DNA from: Carboxylicivirga sediminis
GTDB lineage: Bacteria; Bacteroidota; Bacteroidia; Bacteroidales; Marinilabiliaceae
Length of the DNA stretch: 64,000 bases
Reading direction: 5' to 3'
Assembly: GCF_018156225.1 (NCBI RefSeq)
Contig: NZ_JAGTAR010000003.1
Location: forward strand, 62,001 to 126,000
The notes under the pieces are model-generated. The model did no database searches. It worked only from the letters and a program-made list of their open reading frames with translations, and was not told where the DNA came from. Shown one piece after another: positions 27,098 to 36,911 of this stretch; the first letter of the stretch is position 1; each line of letters opens with the position of its first letter. The translations under genes were made by a program, and so were the position numbers.

Positions 27098-29776
27098 TTA
27101 CTTCTTCTCCCCAAACGCCTCCTGCTGACGCTCCACTTCTTTTAGTTTCAGATCATTTAACTCACGCTTCAGGGCTTCTACCTCTTTAAGTAATTCCTGG
27201 TCCGATTTTGTAATTTGAGAAGGCGTTGAAGCAGCGTTTCTTGCTTTATCCGCCAATTCGCTGATATTGAAAAGCAGGTGATTAGATGCTCCAACACTTG
27301 AGAAAGTCAGTTCGCCCCTTATTGGTGTTTGACTGCCTTCGAATAAAACTGAAGCTGTTACTTTAATCTCTCCAGGTTGAGTAGTTGCCTGAACCAGAAC
27401 GGGTGCGGTTCCCCAATTGACCGGACGTGGATTGGCCATGATGCTTTCATCGCCCAGCAGTGTACCTTCGCCTTCAACAGTAAACCTGATGAAGTAATTA
27501 TTCAGTCGTTTGATGTTGCCGTTCTTATCGGCCACACCTGCGACAACGGTCACACAGTCAGAACCATCGGCCAGCAGTTCTGTTCCCTCATCGTCGAGCC
27601 ACAGCACCAGCTTCTCAGGACGTCTGGCCGGTTCAATACGGTGGGTGGCGACTTTTTCTCCATTGATGTAGCCATCTGCCTGCATAAACACCTCTTCTTG
27701 TTTGCGTTTGCGCGACAAGGCTTTATCTGCCATAAAATCATATACACCGCTAAATACAACGATCGGATTAGGAATGCCATTCTCTGTTTTTTCTCTTTTG
27801 TACACATACTGCTTGCCCTCTTTAAAAACCTGCAAGCGCACTTCATCACAATTGGAATACACTGTTATATCAGGCGACGAGAAAGGCGTCATTTCATGGG
27901 CAATAAATACCGTTGGCCCTGTTTCGGCCATTAAATCTGTCTGAATTGGGGAGCGCTGCGCCTTAAACAGTTCGTAGGAATATTTAGGTTGACGGAAGAC
28001 ATCCATAATGCCACCATAGAAGGGATCAGGATGATAACCGCGCTGGTGGTCGAAAGAATGCCACAACGCGCCTCCCACATGCTGACGCGATGTACGATAG
28101 AGTGCATCGTAGCACGTGTATTGGTAATCGGGTTTGGCATAATGCTTTGCCTGAATCAGCATAGCTTGTTCCCCCCAGGATTTGTTGACGCGACTTGGTG
28201 AATTATGAGAATTCCAATCATCCACATTATCACCCCATTCACGCGTAAAATACGTTTTATTTGGATCGATGTGTTTCAGTGCCCAGTTTTGATCGCCTGT
28301 TGACGGATGACCGAACAAGATGTCGAAATGCTCATTTCCTTTGGCCTCGGCATCACAGGCACAATAACAGCCCGGATAAGGGAACTCGCTTTCAACAATA
28401 GCCCGTGTATTTTTAGCAAAATAATCGGGATACCAGGTCTCATTCAGAATTGGCTCCCACAGCCAGATGCTGGCATGATTGCGATCGCGACGGACCATGT
28501 TGCGGATATCGCTGTATACGCGCTGTTCGAAAATAGGCTCGTCGTTCCAAAACTGCCAGCCCGGCGTATTCACAATCACAAACAGGCCTAACTCGTCACA
28601 GGCATCCATAAAAGCCGGATCCTGCGGATAGTGCGCATTACGAATCACCTTGAGGCCTACATCGCGCAGCTTTTTGGCGTCGCGCCAGTGTAAACTGTTT
28701 GGCAAGGCATTACCCAATACTGCAAAATCCTGGTGACGGTTGGCACCAATCAAAGGCTGCGGATAGGGCTTTCCATTCAGCCAAAATCCATCCTGACCTT
28801 TAAATTCAATACTGCGGATGCCAATGCGCCTGCGATAGCCATCCACCATCTGATTGTTTTCATCCTTCACCCTCACTACCAGGCGATACAGGTATGGTGA
28901 ATCGGGCGACCAAAGGTTTGGTTTATCTACAGTCAGCTTGTTGGTTACATGTTGAGCTTTTTGTGCTTTCAACCTGAGGGCTGACTCTGATCTCACGACT
29001 ACCTCACCCTTATTATTAATCAGCTCATACTCAATAACACCTCTAAAGCTGCGTTTCAATTCATTACGCAGATGCGCTTTCACTGTCACCTCCGCTGAGA
29101 ATTCAGATACTTTATCTGAAGCAACCAATAAACCTCCTCCGGCTATCTCATCCTCATAGTTTGGATTTGTGATATAAATATTATTGTGGGCCACCAACCA
29201 GCAATCGCGATAAATGCCTCCGAAATAGGCAAAATCCAGAGTCTCCTGTGGTTTCCCGGGAGGATACAAGGGATCGTTACTGTTATCGGCCAATACGGCA
29301 ATCACATTGTCGCCATCCCAATTGATGTATGGTGTTACATCTGCAATAACAGGCAGAAATCCACTGAAATGCTCTTTTACCAATTGCCCATTGATCCACA
29401 CTTTTGACTTGCCCATGATGGCTTCGAAGTGCAGAAACAATTTCTTGCCTTTAAGCGTGTGATCTGGTTCAAAATGCTTTCGGTACCACACTTCACCCTG
29501 ATAATTGACACACCCACTTGCCTCGGTTGGCAAATACTCAATGCCATGTGGCAATGCTACCACAGCCCATTGGCTATCATTAAAATCAGAGGCTTCGGCT
29601 CCTTCCACTGCACCTTTATAGAAGCGCCAGGCTACATTCATTGAATACACCTCGCGTCCACTATCTTTCAATTGGAAAAAGCCGGCAGTAGAAAACTCGG
29701 GCGTGTAATTAGCTAAAGATGCCATCGAAACCAATAGGCCGACAACACCAAAAAGAACTATCCTTATTTTTTTCAT
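27098..29776 (-). CDS. GH2 beta-galactosidase
   Basis: 892 residues with a signal peptide. Domain order: sugar-binding jelly roll (about 45-200), immunoglobulin-like domain (210-320), TIM barrel (about 325-620) and C-terminal Ig-like domains. Acid/base Glu 446 sits in LNETW and nucleophile Glu 513 in FTREWG. The end is a charged helix (LKREL to RQQEAFGEKK). It would remove beta-linked galactose, probably from LacNAc or core structures. It differs from the LacZ-type GH2 at 45850. 11 bp separate it from GH27. Confidence 0.9.
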   Translation of the reverse strand: MKKIRIVLFGVVGLLVSMASLANYTPEFSTAGFFQLKDSGREVYSMNVAWRFYKGAVEGAEASDFNDSQWAVVALPHGIEYLPTEASGCVNYQGEVWYRKHFEPDHTLKGKKLFLHFEAIMGKSKVWINGQLVKEHFSGFLPVIADVTPYINWDGDNVIAVLADNSNDPLYPPGKPQETLDFAYFGGIYRDCWLVAHNNIYITNPNYEDEIAGGGLLVASDKVSEFSAEVTVKAHLRNELKRSFRGVIEYELINNKGEVVVRSESALRLKAQKAQHVTNKLTVDKPNLWSPDSPYLYRLVVRVKDENNQMVDGYRRRIGIRSIEFKGQDGFWLNGKPYPQPLIGANRHQDFAVLGNALPNSLHWRDAKKLRDVGLKVIRNAHYPQDPAFMDACDELGLFVIVNTPGWQFWNDEPIFEQRVYSDIRNMVRRDRNHASIWLWEPILNETWYPDYFAKNTRAIVESEFPYPGCYCACDAEAKGNEHFDILFGHPSTGDQNWALKHIDPNKTYFTREWGDNVDDWNSHNSPSRVNKSWGEQAMLIQAKHYAKPDYQYTCYDALYRTSRQHVGGALWHSFDHQRGYHPDPFYGGIMDVFRQPKYSYELFKAQRSPIQTDLMAETGPTVFIAHEMTPFSSPDITVYSNCDEVRLQVFKEGKQYVYKREKTENGIPNPIVVFSGVYDFMADKALSRKRKQEEVFMQADGYINGEKVATHRIEPARRPEKLVLWLDDEGTELLADGSDCVTVVAGVADKNGNIKRLNNYFIRFTVEGEGTLLGDESIMANPRPVNWGTAPVLVQATTQPGEIKVTASVLFEGSQTPIRGELTFSSVGASNHLLFNISELADKARNAASTPSQITKSDQELLKEVEALKRELNDLKLKEVERQQEAFGEKK

Positions 29777-29787
29777 AGATTTCCTGA

Positions 29788-31026
29788 TTACTTGTATTGA
29801 TAGACATTATAAGGTTTGGACTGTCCCTTTATTCGCAGTACCACAACACCATGAGAAGGAACGTCAAAGCATAGGTTTTCATCCTGTAAGCTATCGGATG
29901 ATTGCCTGGTCCATAAATCGCGATAGGTATAACCTTTAGATGGAAGGATACCAATGTCCTCCAACTTAAACTCGATGGACTGAAGCGTTTCGCTGCGGTT
30001 CAGCAAGGCCACAGCCACCTCTCCGCTCATGGTCGAACCTAAAGGTCTGCCCCACACTTCCAAATCGCCATAATCGATGATCCTGCGGGCCTGATAAGCT
30101 AATGGATCCTGATTTAAGGCAATCACCTCTTGGTTGGTAAGTATATCAAGTGTTTGCTGAGACATGGTGCTTAAATCGTTGCCTGCCATCAATGGCGAGT
30201 TCATCATGCACCACATCGAAAAATGCGTTTTATCTTCTTCGTAACTCATGCCACGTCCTACCTGCAACATATCCATATCGTTAAAATGCCCTGGGGAGGC
30301 ATAGCGCCACAGTTCCGCATTGATATCGATGATGTGTAAAATGGAAGAAAACTTATTGGCAATATCGCCTGAGATACGCCATGAATCAGCAATGGATGTG
30401 GCCCATTTGCCCGGAAACTGCCAGCGACAAATATTATAAACTGTGCCTGGTTTAATTTCGTTAATCAGATTAGCAATTTCAGTATAGCGGGTCTGCTCAT
30501 CCAAATCGAGCCATTGACCACCGCACCAGTCTACCTTAATAAAGTCATAGTTCCAGTCTTTCAGCATGAGGGTTAAATCCTGACGGTCGTGCCCATAGAG
30601 TCCCATGCCGACACCGATGGTATCTTTGTCCCAATAGGATGCGCAGGTATTAATACCGGCATCGGAATAGATGCCAGCCTTCAGGCCTTTACTGTGGATG
30701 TAATCAGCCACAGCTTTCATGCCATTGGGGAAACGCGTCGGATGCGGAATAATATTGGCGTGCGCATCGCGGCCACCAAAAAAACCATCATCAATATTGA
30801 TGAAATTATAACCGGCTTCTTTCAGACCGCTTTCAACCAAGGCATCGGCCTGAGCTTTAATAATGTCTTCAGAGATATTTACCCGGTACTGGTTCCAACT
30901 GGCCCATCCCATCAGTGGTGTTAATGGCTTGGAAACCGGCTCTGAATTGGACTCTCTGTCATTCTTTTGAGCACAACCAGCAACCAATAATAAAGCACTT
31001 ACTGCAAACCAAAATAACTTGTTCAT
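29788..31026 (-). CDS. GH27 alpha-galactosidase / alpha-N-acetylgalactosaminidase
   Basis: 412 residues, lipoprotein signal ending LVAGC (Cys 18). The GH27 pattern is intact: TPLMGWASWNQY, FINIDDGF, nucleophile Asp 166 in FIKVDWCGG and acid/base Asp 221 in SWRISGD. A C-terminal beta domain follows. It hydrolyses terminal alpha-Gal or alpha-GalNAc. With GH110 and GH29 nearby, blood-group-like or alpha-Gal epitopes are likely targets. Confidence 0.93.
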   Translation of the reverse strand: MNKLFWFAVSALLLVAGCAQKNDRESNSEPVSKPLTPLMGWASWNQYRVNISEDIIKAQADALVESGLKEAGYNFINIDDGFFGGRDAHANIIPHPTRFPNGMKAVADYIHSKGLKAGIYSDAGINTCASYWDKDTIGVGMGLYGHDRQDLTLMLKDWNYDFIKVDWCGGQWLDLDEQTRYTEIANLINEIKPGTVYNICRWQFPGKWATSIADSWRISGDIANKFSSILHIIDINAELWRYASPGHFNDMDMLQVGRGMSYEEDKTHFSMWCMMNSPLMAGNDLSTMSQQTLDILTNQEVIALNQDPLAYQARRIIDYGDLEVWGRPLGSTMSGEVAVALLNRSETLQSIEFKLEDIGILPSKGYTYRDLWTRQSSDSLQDENLCFDVPSHGVVVLRIKGQSKPYNVYQYK

Positions 31027-31053
31027 GTATCTGATTTATCTTTTAACAATAAG

Positions 31054-31104
31054 ATGAAACCAACCTATAATGGTACCTATAAACCAATTACAGGCTGGTT
31101 TCAT
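31054..31104. repeat. Inverted repeat between GH29 and GH27 genes
   Basis: ATGAAACCAACCT from 31054 and AGGCTGGTTTCAT ending at 31104 form 13-bp arms with one mismatch. No good T-run follows on the minus strand. It could act as an mRNA-stabilising or attenuating hairpin inside the operon. Confidence 0.5.
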
Positions 31105-31123
31105 TTCTTATAATTTGTGTAGT

Positions 31124-33283
31124 TTACTTCGTTATCACTCCTAGTTCAGCAATGGAAACCCATGGCTCATTAAATGCGCCTTCTTTGCTTTCCAACTTAA
31201 TAAAACGCGCCTGATAGCTTTTATTGAAACGGATATCCTGCTTCACCGGGTTATTTTTGATATTGCTAAACTCACCACTTGTTTTTACAGCTTGCCAAGT
31301 CTTACCATCCTGACTTACGTAAAACACATATTTGAAGATGGTGCCACTCTTATTATGATCGGCACGCGGCGTATAACTAAACCCTATAATATTTAGCTGT
31401 TCACCTAAATCAATTGCGATATAATGTGGGTGAGTTGGTACATTATCGCCCCAAGGGGTGTGCCACATCGTATTGGGATCGCCATCAATTGCATTTATTG
31501 GTTTAAACTGTTCCGTTTGAGCACTCACTCCGGCAATCGTCCATTTTTGCGAACAGATATCGAATTGCTGCGTCACCACACTACTCTGCGATCCGAAGTC
31601 GTTAATAAAAGCTCTGGCTTTAACCGTTCCGCCATCAGGCAAACTAAACGATTGAGAATACCTTGCTGATGCAGCCGTTGGCTCTGTTCCGTCAAGCGTA
31701 TAAGTAATGACCGGATGAGTAGTCTCCGCTTTAATACTTACCAATCCTTCGCGATTTCGTTGGATTACCGGTTCTGATAAAATCTCAGGCGAAGCGAACA
31801 AGCCAATGGCATTAATCAGTGCGCCGTCACGTGCCTGTTCGATGGTTACACGAACTGCATCAGCAATTATATTCGGGAAACGGAGCAAACGCTTGTAGCC
31901 AATGGTTGTTCCTTTTGCCACCTCAGTCCAGGCACCATTAACTCTGGCTTCCACTTTAAACTGTTCCACACGCTGTCCTTTGGCAATGTATTCCTGCAAC
32001 ATTATCACATTTATTTTCTGAGGCTGCGATAACTTAAAGGTAGCCGCAGTCGGCAGATTATCTATTTGCCAGTAAGTATCGTAATCATTATCAATGGCTA
32101 GCTTTGCGGCCGCTTCATTGCTGCACTCTGCATTTAAAATCAGATTATCTTCAAACGTTTCATCCAGGTAAGCCTTAAACTCTTTTAAACGCGCCACATC
32201 ATTTTCGTGAATCAAACCACGTGTATCAGGCGGGATATTTAATAGTAGAACAGCGTTCATTCCCACTGAGTTAAAGTAGATATCCACCATTTTAGTGAGC
32301 GACTTAACCTGATTATCCTCGTGTTCATGATAAAACCATCCGGGCCTGATGGATACATCCACTTCGGCAGGATACCAGAAAAGGTGATTGGCCTTTTCGA
32401 TAATGGAGCGGCTCCCCAGGTCGTTAGAGGTAGCTTGCAATTCCAGCTGTTCATTAATAATTGCCATTTCCGGACGACCACCTGGCGCATAGGCTGTGAC
32501 GCTCCATTCTGTTTCGCGTCCATAGCCGGTTTCGGTACCTACCCAACGCACATCTTCACCCATGATGGCAATCACAGCATCGGGTTGTAGGTTTTTAATT
32601 GTGGCATAATACGATGCCCAGTCATATTCCTGCTTTTTGCCATTAGGTCCTTCGCCGCAAGCACCATCGAACCACACTTCATCCACCTTGCCGTACCATG
32701 ATAACAACTCGGTGAGCTGCTGATTAAACATTTCATTATACTTGGGTGAATCGCCATAACACTCTGCATTACGGTCCCATGGAGAAAGATAAACGCCAAA
32801 CTTAAGGCCGAATTCCTTACAGGCTTCGCTCAGCTCTTTCACCACATCCCCGTTACCATCTTTCCAGGGAGCAGATACAACCGAGTGTTGAGTCGTTTTT
32901 GTTGGCCACAGACAAAAGCCATCGTGATGCTTGGCTGTAAGAATAACCATCTTCATACCTGCATCACTGAGAGTTTTGGCCCACTGGCGGGCATCCAGTT
33001 CCGATGGATTAAATATTTCAGGTGATTCGTCGCCGTGCCCCCATTCCATATTGGTAAAGGTATTGACTGTGAAATGGATAAAAGCTGTCAATTCCAGCTT
33101 TTGCCAATCAAGTTGCTGTTGCGTAGGCACTACATGAGCTGCCATTTTAACCTTTTCATTCAGGCTGGTATGTTCTTCAAATTCAACTTGCTTAAGAAAA
33201 GTCTTATCCTGATTATTTACTGAGCAGCCAATTATAAAATAGCCACAAAGAATACATCCAATTATAGATTTAAATTTCATCAT
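31124..33283 (-). CDS. GH29 alpha-L-fucosidase with F5/8-type C domain
   Basis: 719 residues, lipoprotein signal (FIIGC, Cys 20). The barrel shows FIHFTVNTFTNMEWGHG, ILTAKHHDGFCLWP and GVYLSPWDRN. The nucleophile is Asp 206 in EVWFDGACGEG. These match the GH29-B group, which prefers alpha-1,3/1,4-fucose on LacNAc (Lewis-type). A central F5/8-like domain (about 405-500), a chitobiase-C-like piece (VITYTLDGTEPT) and a second C-terminal F5/8 domain (CBM32-like) follow. First gene of the long enzyme operon. Confidence 0.93.
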   Translation of the reverse strand: MMKFKSIIGCILCGYFIIGCSVNNQDKTFLKQVEFEEHTSLNEKVKMAAHVVPTQQQLDWQKLELTAFIHFTVNTFTNMEWGHGDESPEIFNPSELDARQWAKTLSDAGMKMVILTAKHHDGFCLWPTKTTQHSVVSAPWKDGNGDVVKELSEACKEFGLKFGVYLSPWDRNAECYGDSPKYNEMFNQQLTELLSWYGKVDEVWFDGACGEGPNGKKQEYDWASYYATIKNLQPDAVIAIMGEDVRWVGTETGYGRETEWSVTAYAPGGRPEMAIINEQLELQATSNDLGSRSIIEKANHLFWYPAEVDVSIRPGWFYHEHEDNQVKSLTKMVDIYFNSVGMNAVLLLNIPPDTRGLIHENDVARLKEFKAYLDETFEDNLILNAECSNEAAAKLAIDNDYDTYWQIDNLPTAATFKLSQPQKINVIMLQEYIAKGQRVEQFKVEARVNGAWTEVAKGTTIGYKRLLRFPNIIADAVRVTIEQARDGALINAIGLFASPEILSEPVIQRNREGLVSIKAETTHPVITYTLDGTEPTAASARYSQSFSLPDGGTVKARAFINDFGSQSSVVTQQFDICSQKWTIAGVSAQTEQFKPINAIDGDPNTMWHTPWGDNVPTHPHYIAIDLGEQLNIIGFSYTPRADHNKSGTIFKYVFYVSQDGKTWQAVKTSGEFSNIKNNPVKQDIRFNKSYQARFIKLESKEGAFNEPWVSIAELGVITK

Positions 33284-33521
33284 TATGGTAAACTGATATT
33301 AAAAGAGTAAATCTTACTTTTATTTATCTAAGAAAAAACAATTTATTGGCATTTACATATTATTAGCAACCCGATTTCCTTGTTTTGTAATTAATTCCAC
33401 TAATATTTACATACCTACTATCACGCACTTATACAAAAGGTCCTATTGATTTGTGTAAATATCAACACTGCATAACATGGTTGAGTTATGTTTAAGAAAC
33501 ATCAATTTCAACAAGACATAC

Positions 33522-33812
33522 TTAAAAGTTAAAATTGAAACTATTTGACGGCATGTTGACACCCCAAAAGATTATAGCAAGTCCATTAATAGCCATGCTA
33601 ATACCAAGCACAATTATGCATATCCCAACCCACTTTAAGACTTTATTCAGTGCTTCAAGGTTCTGTGGATGAATCAGATTGTCAGGAAGAGGCTTACGGC
33701 TTATTAAAGCTAAGGTGGATTCAAAATGATTCATTATGATGAAACCCAAACAGATTAATAATCCGGATTTTGCAATCGTAATAATAAATGCATTAAGTAT
33801 AAAAAATTTCAT
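33522..33812 (-). CDS. Small two-helix membrane protein
   Basis: 96 residues. One hydrophobic helix at about residues 3-27 and a second at 63-86 (GICIIVLGISMAINGLAIIFWG), with a polar loop containing SRKPLPDNLIHPQNLEAL. I recognise no family. It lies alone between the GH16 gene and the GH29 operon, all on the minus strand. It could be an inner-membrane accessory of the locus or an unrelated insertion. Confidence 0.6.
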   Translation of the reverse strand: MKFFILNAFIITIAKSGLLICLGFIIMNHFESTLALISRKPLPDNLIHPQNLEALNKVLKWVGICIIVLGISMAINGLAIIFWGVNMPSNSFNFNF

Positions 33813-34015
33813 ATTTGAATTTTGAAGGATTAGTTACTGGTAATTCTTTACAACTTATCACTCTTCTGCCTTTGGGGCTAATCGGTTTATCTCTCTGATT
33901 TAAGTGATAATCATAAAATAAGCATAGTTTAAGATTACTTTTACCTGGACTGTTATAGTTTATAATCTAACCACAAAACAATTACTTCGGACTCTTGAGT
34001 TATCTTACTGGATAC

Positions 34016-34795
34016 CTATTGATACACCCTTACCCAGTCCACCAACATCTCCTGAGGAACATCGTCCGGGTTAATTTCTCCAACCCAATTGCCGCCCAAT
34101 GCCTGGTTAAGTATAATGTAAAATGGCTTATCAAATGGCCACTTTTGAGAATCATCACCTTTACAACGGGGATATGTGAATGTTGATTTATCATTTACAG
34201 AAAAGCACAATGAATCGGGGTACCACTCACAGGCAAATACATTAAATTCATTAACATTATAGGGTGCAGTAACATAGTAACTCACACTATCCTTGCCACC
34301 CTGGTTATCCAAAAATTCACTGTGAATCGTTTGATAGACGTAAACATCGTCATTTAAATGCTCCATGATATCAATTTCACCACTTTTGGGCCATCCGCCA
34401 TACTCACTATTTTCGGGCATCATCCAAATGGCCGGCCAGGAGCCTTTGCCATGTTGCAGCTTAGCACACACCTCTATTTTACCATATAGAAAACTAAATT
34501 TCCCTTTGGTTTGGATGCAGCCCGTTTGGTAATTCATTGTGCCATCTGGCAATTGTTCAACAGTGCCCTTTACATGCAGGTAACCATCAGCCACAAAAGC
34601 ATTCTCAATGCGATCAGAACAATAGCATGCCCAATCCGCCTTATTTTGCCCCGAAAAACTCCAGTTCTTATCACTTGGTAGACCGGCTATGTCAAATTCA
34701 TCGGACCAAATTAACTCCCAATCATGCTGCACCTCCTTTGGGGCATTGCAACTACAAAAAGCGATAAGTATGGGAAATAAAAAATATAGTTTCAT
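34016..34795 (-). CDS. GH16 family lipoprotein, possible endo-O-glycanase
   Basis: About 259 residues. The lipoprotein signal ends FCSC (Cys 16), suggesting a cell-surface location. The GH16 motif EIDIME has nucleophile Glu 140 and acid/base Glu 145, within GSWPAIWMMPENS to SGEIDIMEHLN. It looks like GH16_3, the subfamily that includes mucin endo-O-glycanases and laminarinases. Directly downstream of susD, it is placed like a surface endo-enzyme of a PUL. The ATG at 34795 is preferred over an earlier frame start. Confidence 0.9.
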   Translation of the reverse strand: MKLYFLFPILIAFCSCNAPKEVQHDWELIWSDEFDIAGLPSDKNWSFSGQNKADWACYCSDRIENAFVADGYLHVKGTVEQLPDGTMNYQTGCIQTKGKFSFLYGKIEVCAKLQHGKGSWPAIWMMPENSEYGGWPKSGEIDIMEHLNDDVYVYQTIHSEFLDNQGGKDSVSYYVTAPYNVNEFNVFACEWYPDSLCFSVNDKSTFTYPRCKGDDSQKWPFDKPFYIILNQALGGNWVGEINPDDVPQEMLVDWVRVYQ

Positions 34796-34808
34796 AATTA
34801 AGCGGTAA

Positions 34809-34840
34809 AAGGCCTTGGGCAAACGAGTGCCCAAGACCTT
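34809..34840 (-). terminator. Hairpin between susD and GH16 (attenuator)
   Basis: AAGGCCTTGGGCA (34809-34821) pairs with TGCCCAAGACCTT (34828-34840), one wobble pair, 6-nt loop. On the minus strand only TTTT follows, so partial termination after susD is likely rather than a full stop. Confidence 0.6.
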
Positions 34841-34868
34841 ATTTATAATTAAACTATGTTATATCCTA

Positions 34869-36842
34869 TTAATCAATCGGTTCTCCATTTGCTTCAATAG
34901 GCCAGTTCGGATTCTGATAAATCACCGAATTAGTTGGTTCACCTCCACTTGTCATTAAGAAGTGATCGTATGCAATCGGCGATAAATAGTGCGCCGGGTG
35001 CCAGTTATATCCATTATAAACCAGGTTATTATCTTTCACAATCTGGTAAGGGCGCAAATAATCGCTGTTAGCAGGACTTGATACATTAGAAGTTTTTCCT
35101 TCTGTTCCTTCAGGTATTAATAATGATTCTCCTGAATCTTCGTCAAGATACCAATCTTGCATATCGCCACCCCATAGATTAAAGCCTTCAATCTGATAGT
35201 TGCTCACCTGATCCATAGCGCGCCAGCGCTTTAAGTCCATATAACGCATACCTTCAGCTACAAGCTCACAGCGGCGCTCTCTGCGAATATTATAAAGTGT
35301 TGCATCAACCAGGTTACCGCCAGAATACGCGCCCCAGTCACCCTGAGCTTCCTGTGCCATATCAGTTGCCGCAATAGTCTTATTGAAATCTGTATCAAGA
35401 CCAGCTCTTGTTCTTAAGGCAACCCAACAGTTAGTAGCTGTTGCATCTAAAGAACCATTCAGCACATAAGCAGCCTCGATATAATTCAGGTAAGCCTCTG
35501 CCGCTCTGAATACGATTGAACCGGTATAACTACCTGAACCATCAGCCTGTGAATCGTCACGATTAACACCTTTTTTGATTGCATAACCCGTTACATACTT
35601 CACCTCAGGAATTCCTAAGATATCAGGATAAGGTTCTACATTGGCATCGGTAATCTGCTCACCTGGCGCTTTCATAAATAGCTTTAATCGATCATCGCGC
35701 AGCTCTTTCACATCGCTGATAGTAGCATCACCTGCATAACCCGAACCTGCGGCATAAATTGGCAAGCCATTCTCCATTAGGAAACTCTCTACAAAACCTC
35801 TTGTATAACCTGTATTACCACCATTGCGTTGCAAGTAGTGCTGGTTCTGATGATAGACATTTTCCTGTACATTGTAAGAACGCCAGAACAATACCTCATC
35901 GAAATCAGACATATCGTTGGCAGCAAACATATTATAGTATGGGTTATCAAATATGGCAGTTCCTTCAGAATCACCGTTATTAGCTACCAAACTTACCGCA
36001 TCAATTACTTCTTTTGAAGCTTTCATTGCTTCTCCCAAAAAGTAGTTGATTTCGGCATCTATATCGATGGAGAAACCACTCAGGTAATCAGCATTGGCTC
36101 CTGGCCATCCCGGACCACCTGGCACACGCGCTGTTCCCTTGTGGTATTTCAACCAGCTTCCTTCATGCAAAGCAACACGCGATTTAAACAGTTGCGCTGA
36201 CAATTTTGTCAGACGATTTCTGCTTCCATCCGGCTCATTGTTCATTAACATTATCGCAGAATCTAAATCAGAGATAATGAAACGCGCCACTTCGTTGCGA
36301 GGTCTTCTTTTAGAAGCTTCAGTCAGTGCTTCCTGCTGATCAGGTAAAGTATTTCGGATAATCGGGAAATCGCCTAAAGCCTGCACGCGACTAAAGTATT
36401 CATAAGCACGAATAAAATACATTTCACCAATGTAATGCTCAATATTTGCCGGATTACCTGAGATGCTTCCTGCTTTCCATTTTGGCAATACATCCTCAAG
36501 GAAGTAGTTACACTCGCGGATAGCTGAAAAACTCCATGAACCACCATTTTGGCCAACACGCCATTCGCCTGGCGAAAATCTTGTACTATAACCTGAAGTG
36601 GCCTGATTATCGGTATGATTGTCATAACTAAAAGTTCCATTTCCCCAACCTGAATGCGTTGGGAAATTGTAATGTGCAATGGCGTATGCCGCCAATTGAT
36701 CTTCGGCATTCAAATACACCTCTGGTGTTACCTGATCCAAAGGCTCTCTATCAAGGAAATCATTACAGCTACTAAATGCACCCAAGGCCAATACCCCAAG
36801 TAAGTAGGCGAATAATTTTATATTATTTTTTTTCATTTTCAT
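34869..36842 (-). CDS. susD: SusD/RagB-family surface glycan-binding lipoprotein
   Basis: 657 residues, lipoprotein signal (FSSC, Cys 26), followed by NDFLDREPLDQVTPEVY, the usual SusD opening. Helical TPR segments (YFIRAYEYFSRVQALGDFPII) and the C-terminal RRERRCELVAEGMRYMDLKRW are typical. It forms the lid over SusC and captures oligosaccharides at the cell surface. Slightly long for the family. It lies 69 bp after susC. Confidence 0.97.
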   Translation of the reverse strand: MKMKKNNIKLFAYLLGVLALGAFSSCNDFLDREPLDQVTPEVYLNAEDQLAAYAIAHYNFPTHSGWGNGTFSYDNHTDNQATSGYSTRFSPGEWRVGQNGGSWSFSAIRECNYFLEDVLPKWKAGSISGNPANIEHYIGEMYFIRAYEYFSRVQALGDFPIIRNTLPDQQEALTEASKRRPRNEVARFIISDLDSAIMLMNNEPDGSRNRLTKLSAQLFKSRVALHEGSWLKYHKGTARVPGGPGWPGANADYLSGFSIDIDAEINYFLGEAMKASKEVIDAVSLVANNGDSEGTAIFDNPYYNMFAANDMSDFDEVLFWRSYNVQENVYHQNQHYLQRNGGNTGYTRGFVESFLMENGLPIYAAGSGYAGDATISDVKELRDDRLKLFMKAPGEQITDANVEPYPDILGIPEVKYVTGYAIKKGVNRDDSQADGSGSYTGSIVFRAAEAYLNYIEAAYVLNGSLDATATNCWVALRTRAGLDTDFNKTIAATDMAQEAQGDWGAYSGGNLVDATLYNIRRERRCELVAEGMRYMDLKRWRAMDQVSNYQIEGFNLWGGDMQDWYLDEDSGESLLIPEGTEGKTSNVSSPANSDYLRPYQIVKDNNLVYNGYNWHPAHYLSPIAYDHFLMTSGGEPTNSVIYQNPNWPIEANGEPID

Positions 36843-36911
36843 AAATCTATTTTGTTATTCTTTTCATTAGTCATACTAGTTTATCTCCGAGTAAACAACT
36901 ATTAGTATTTC

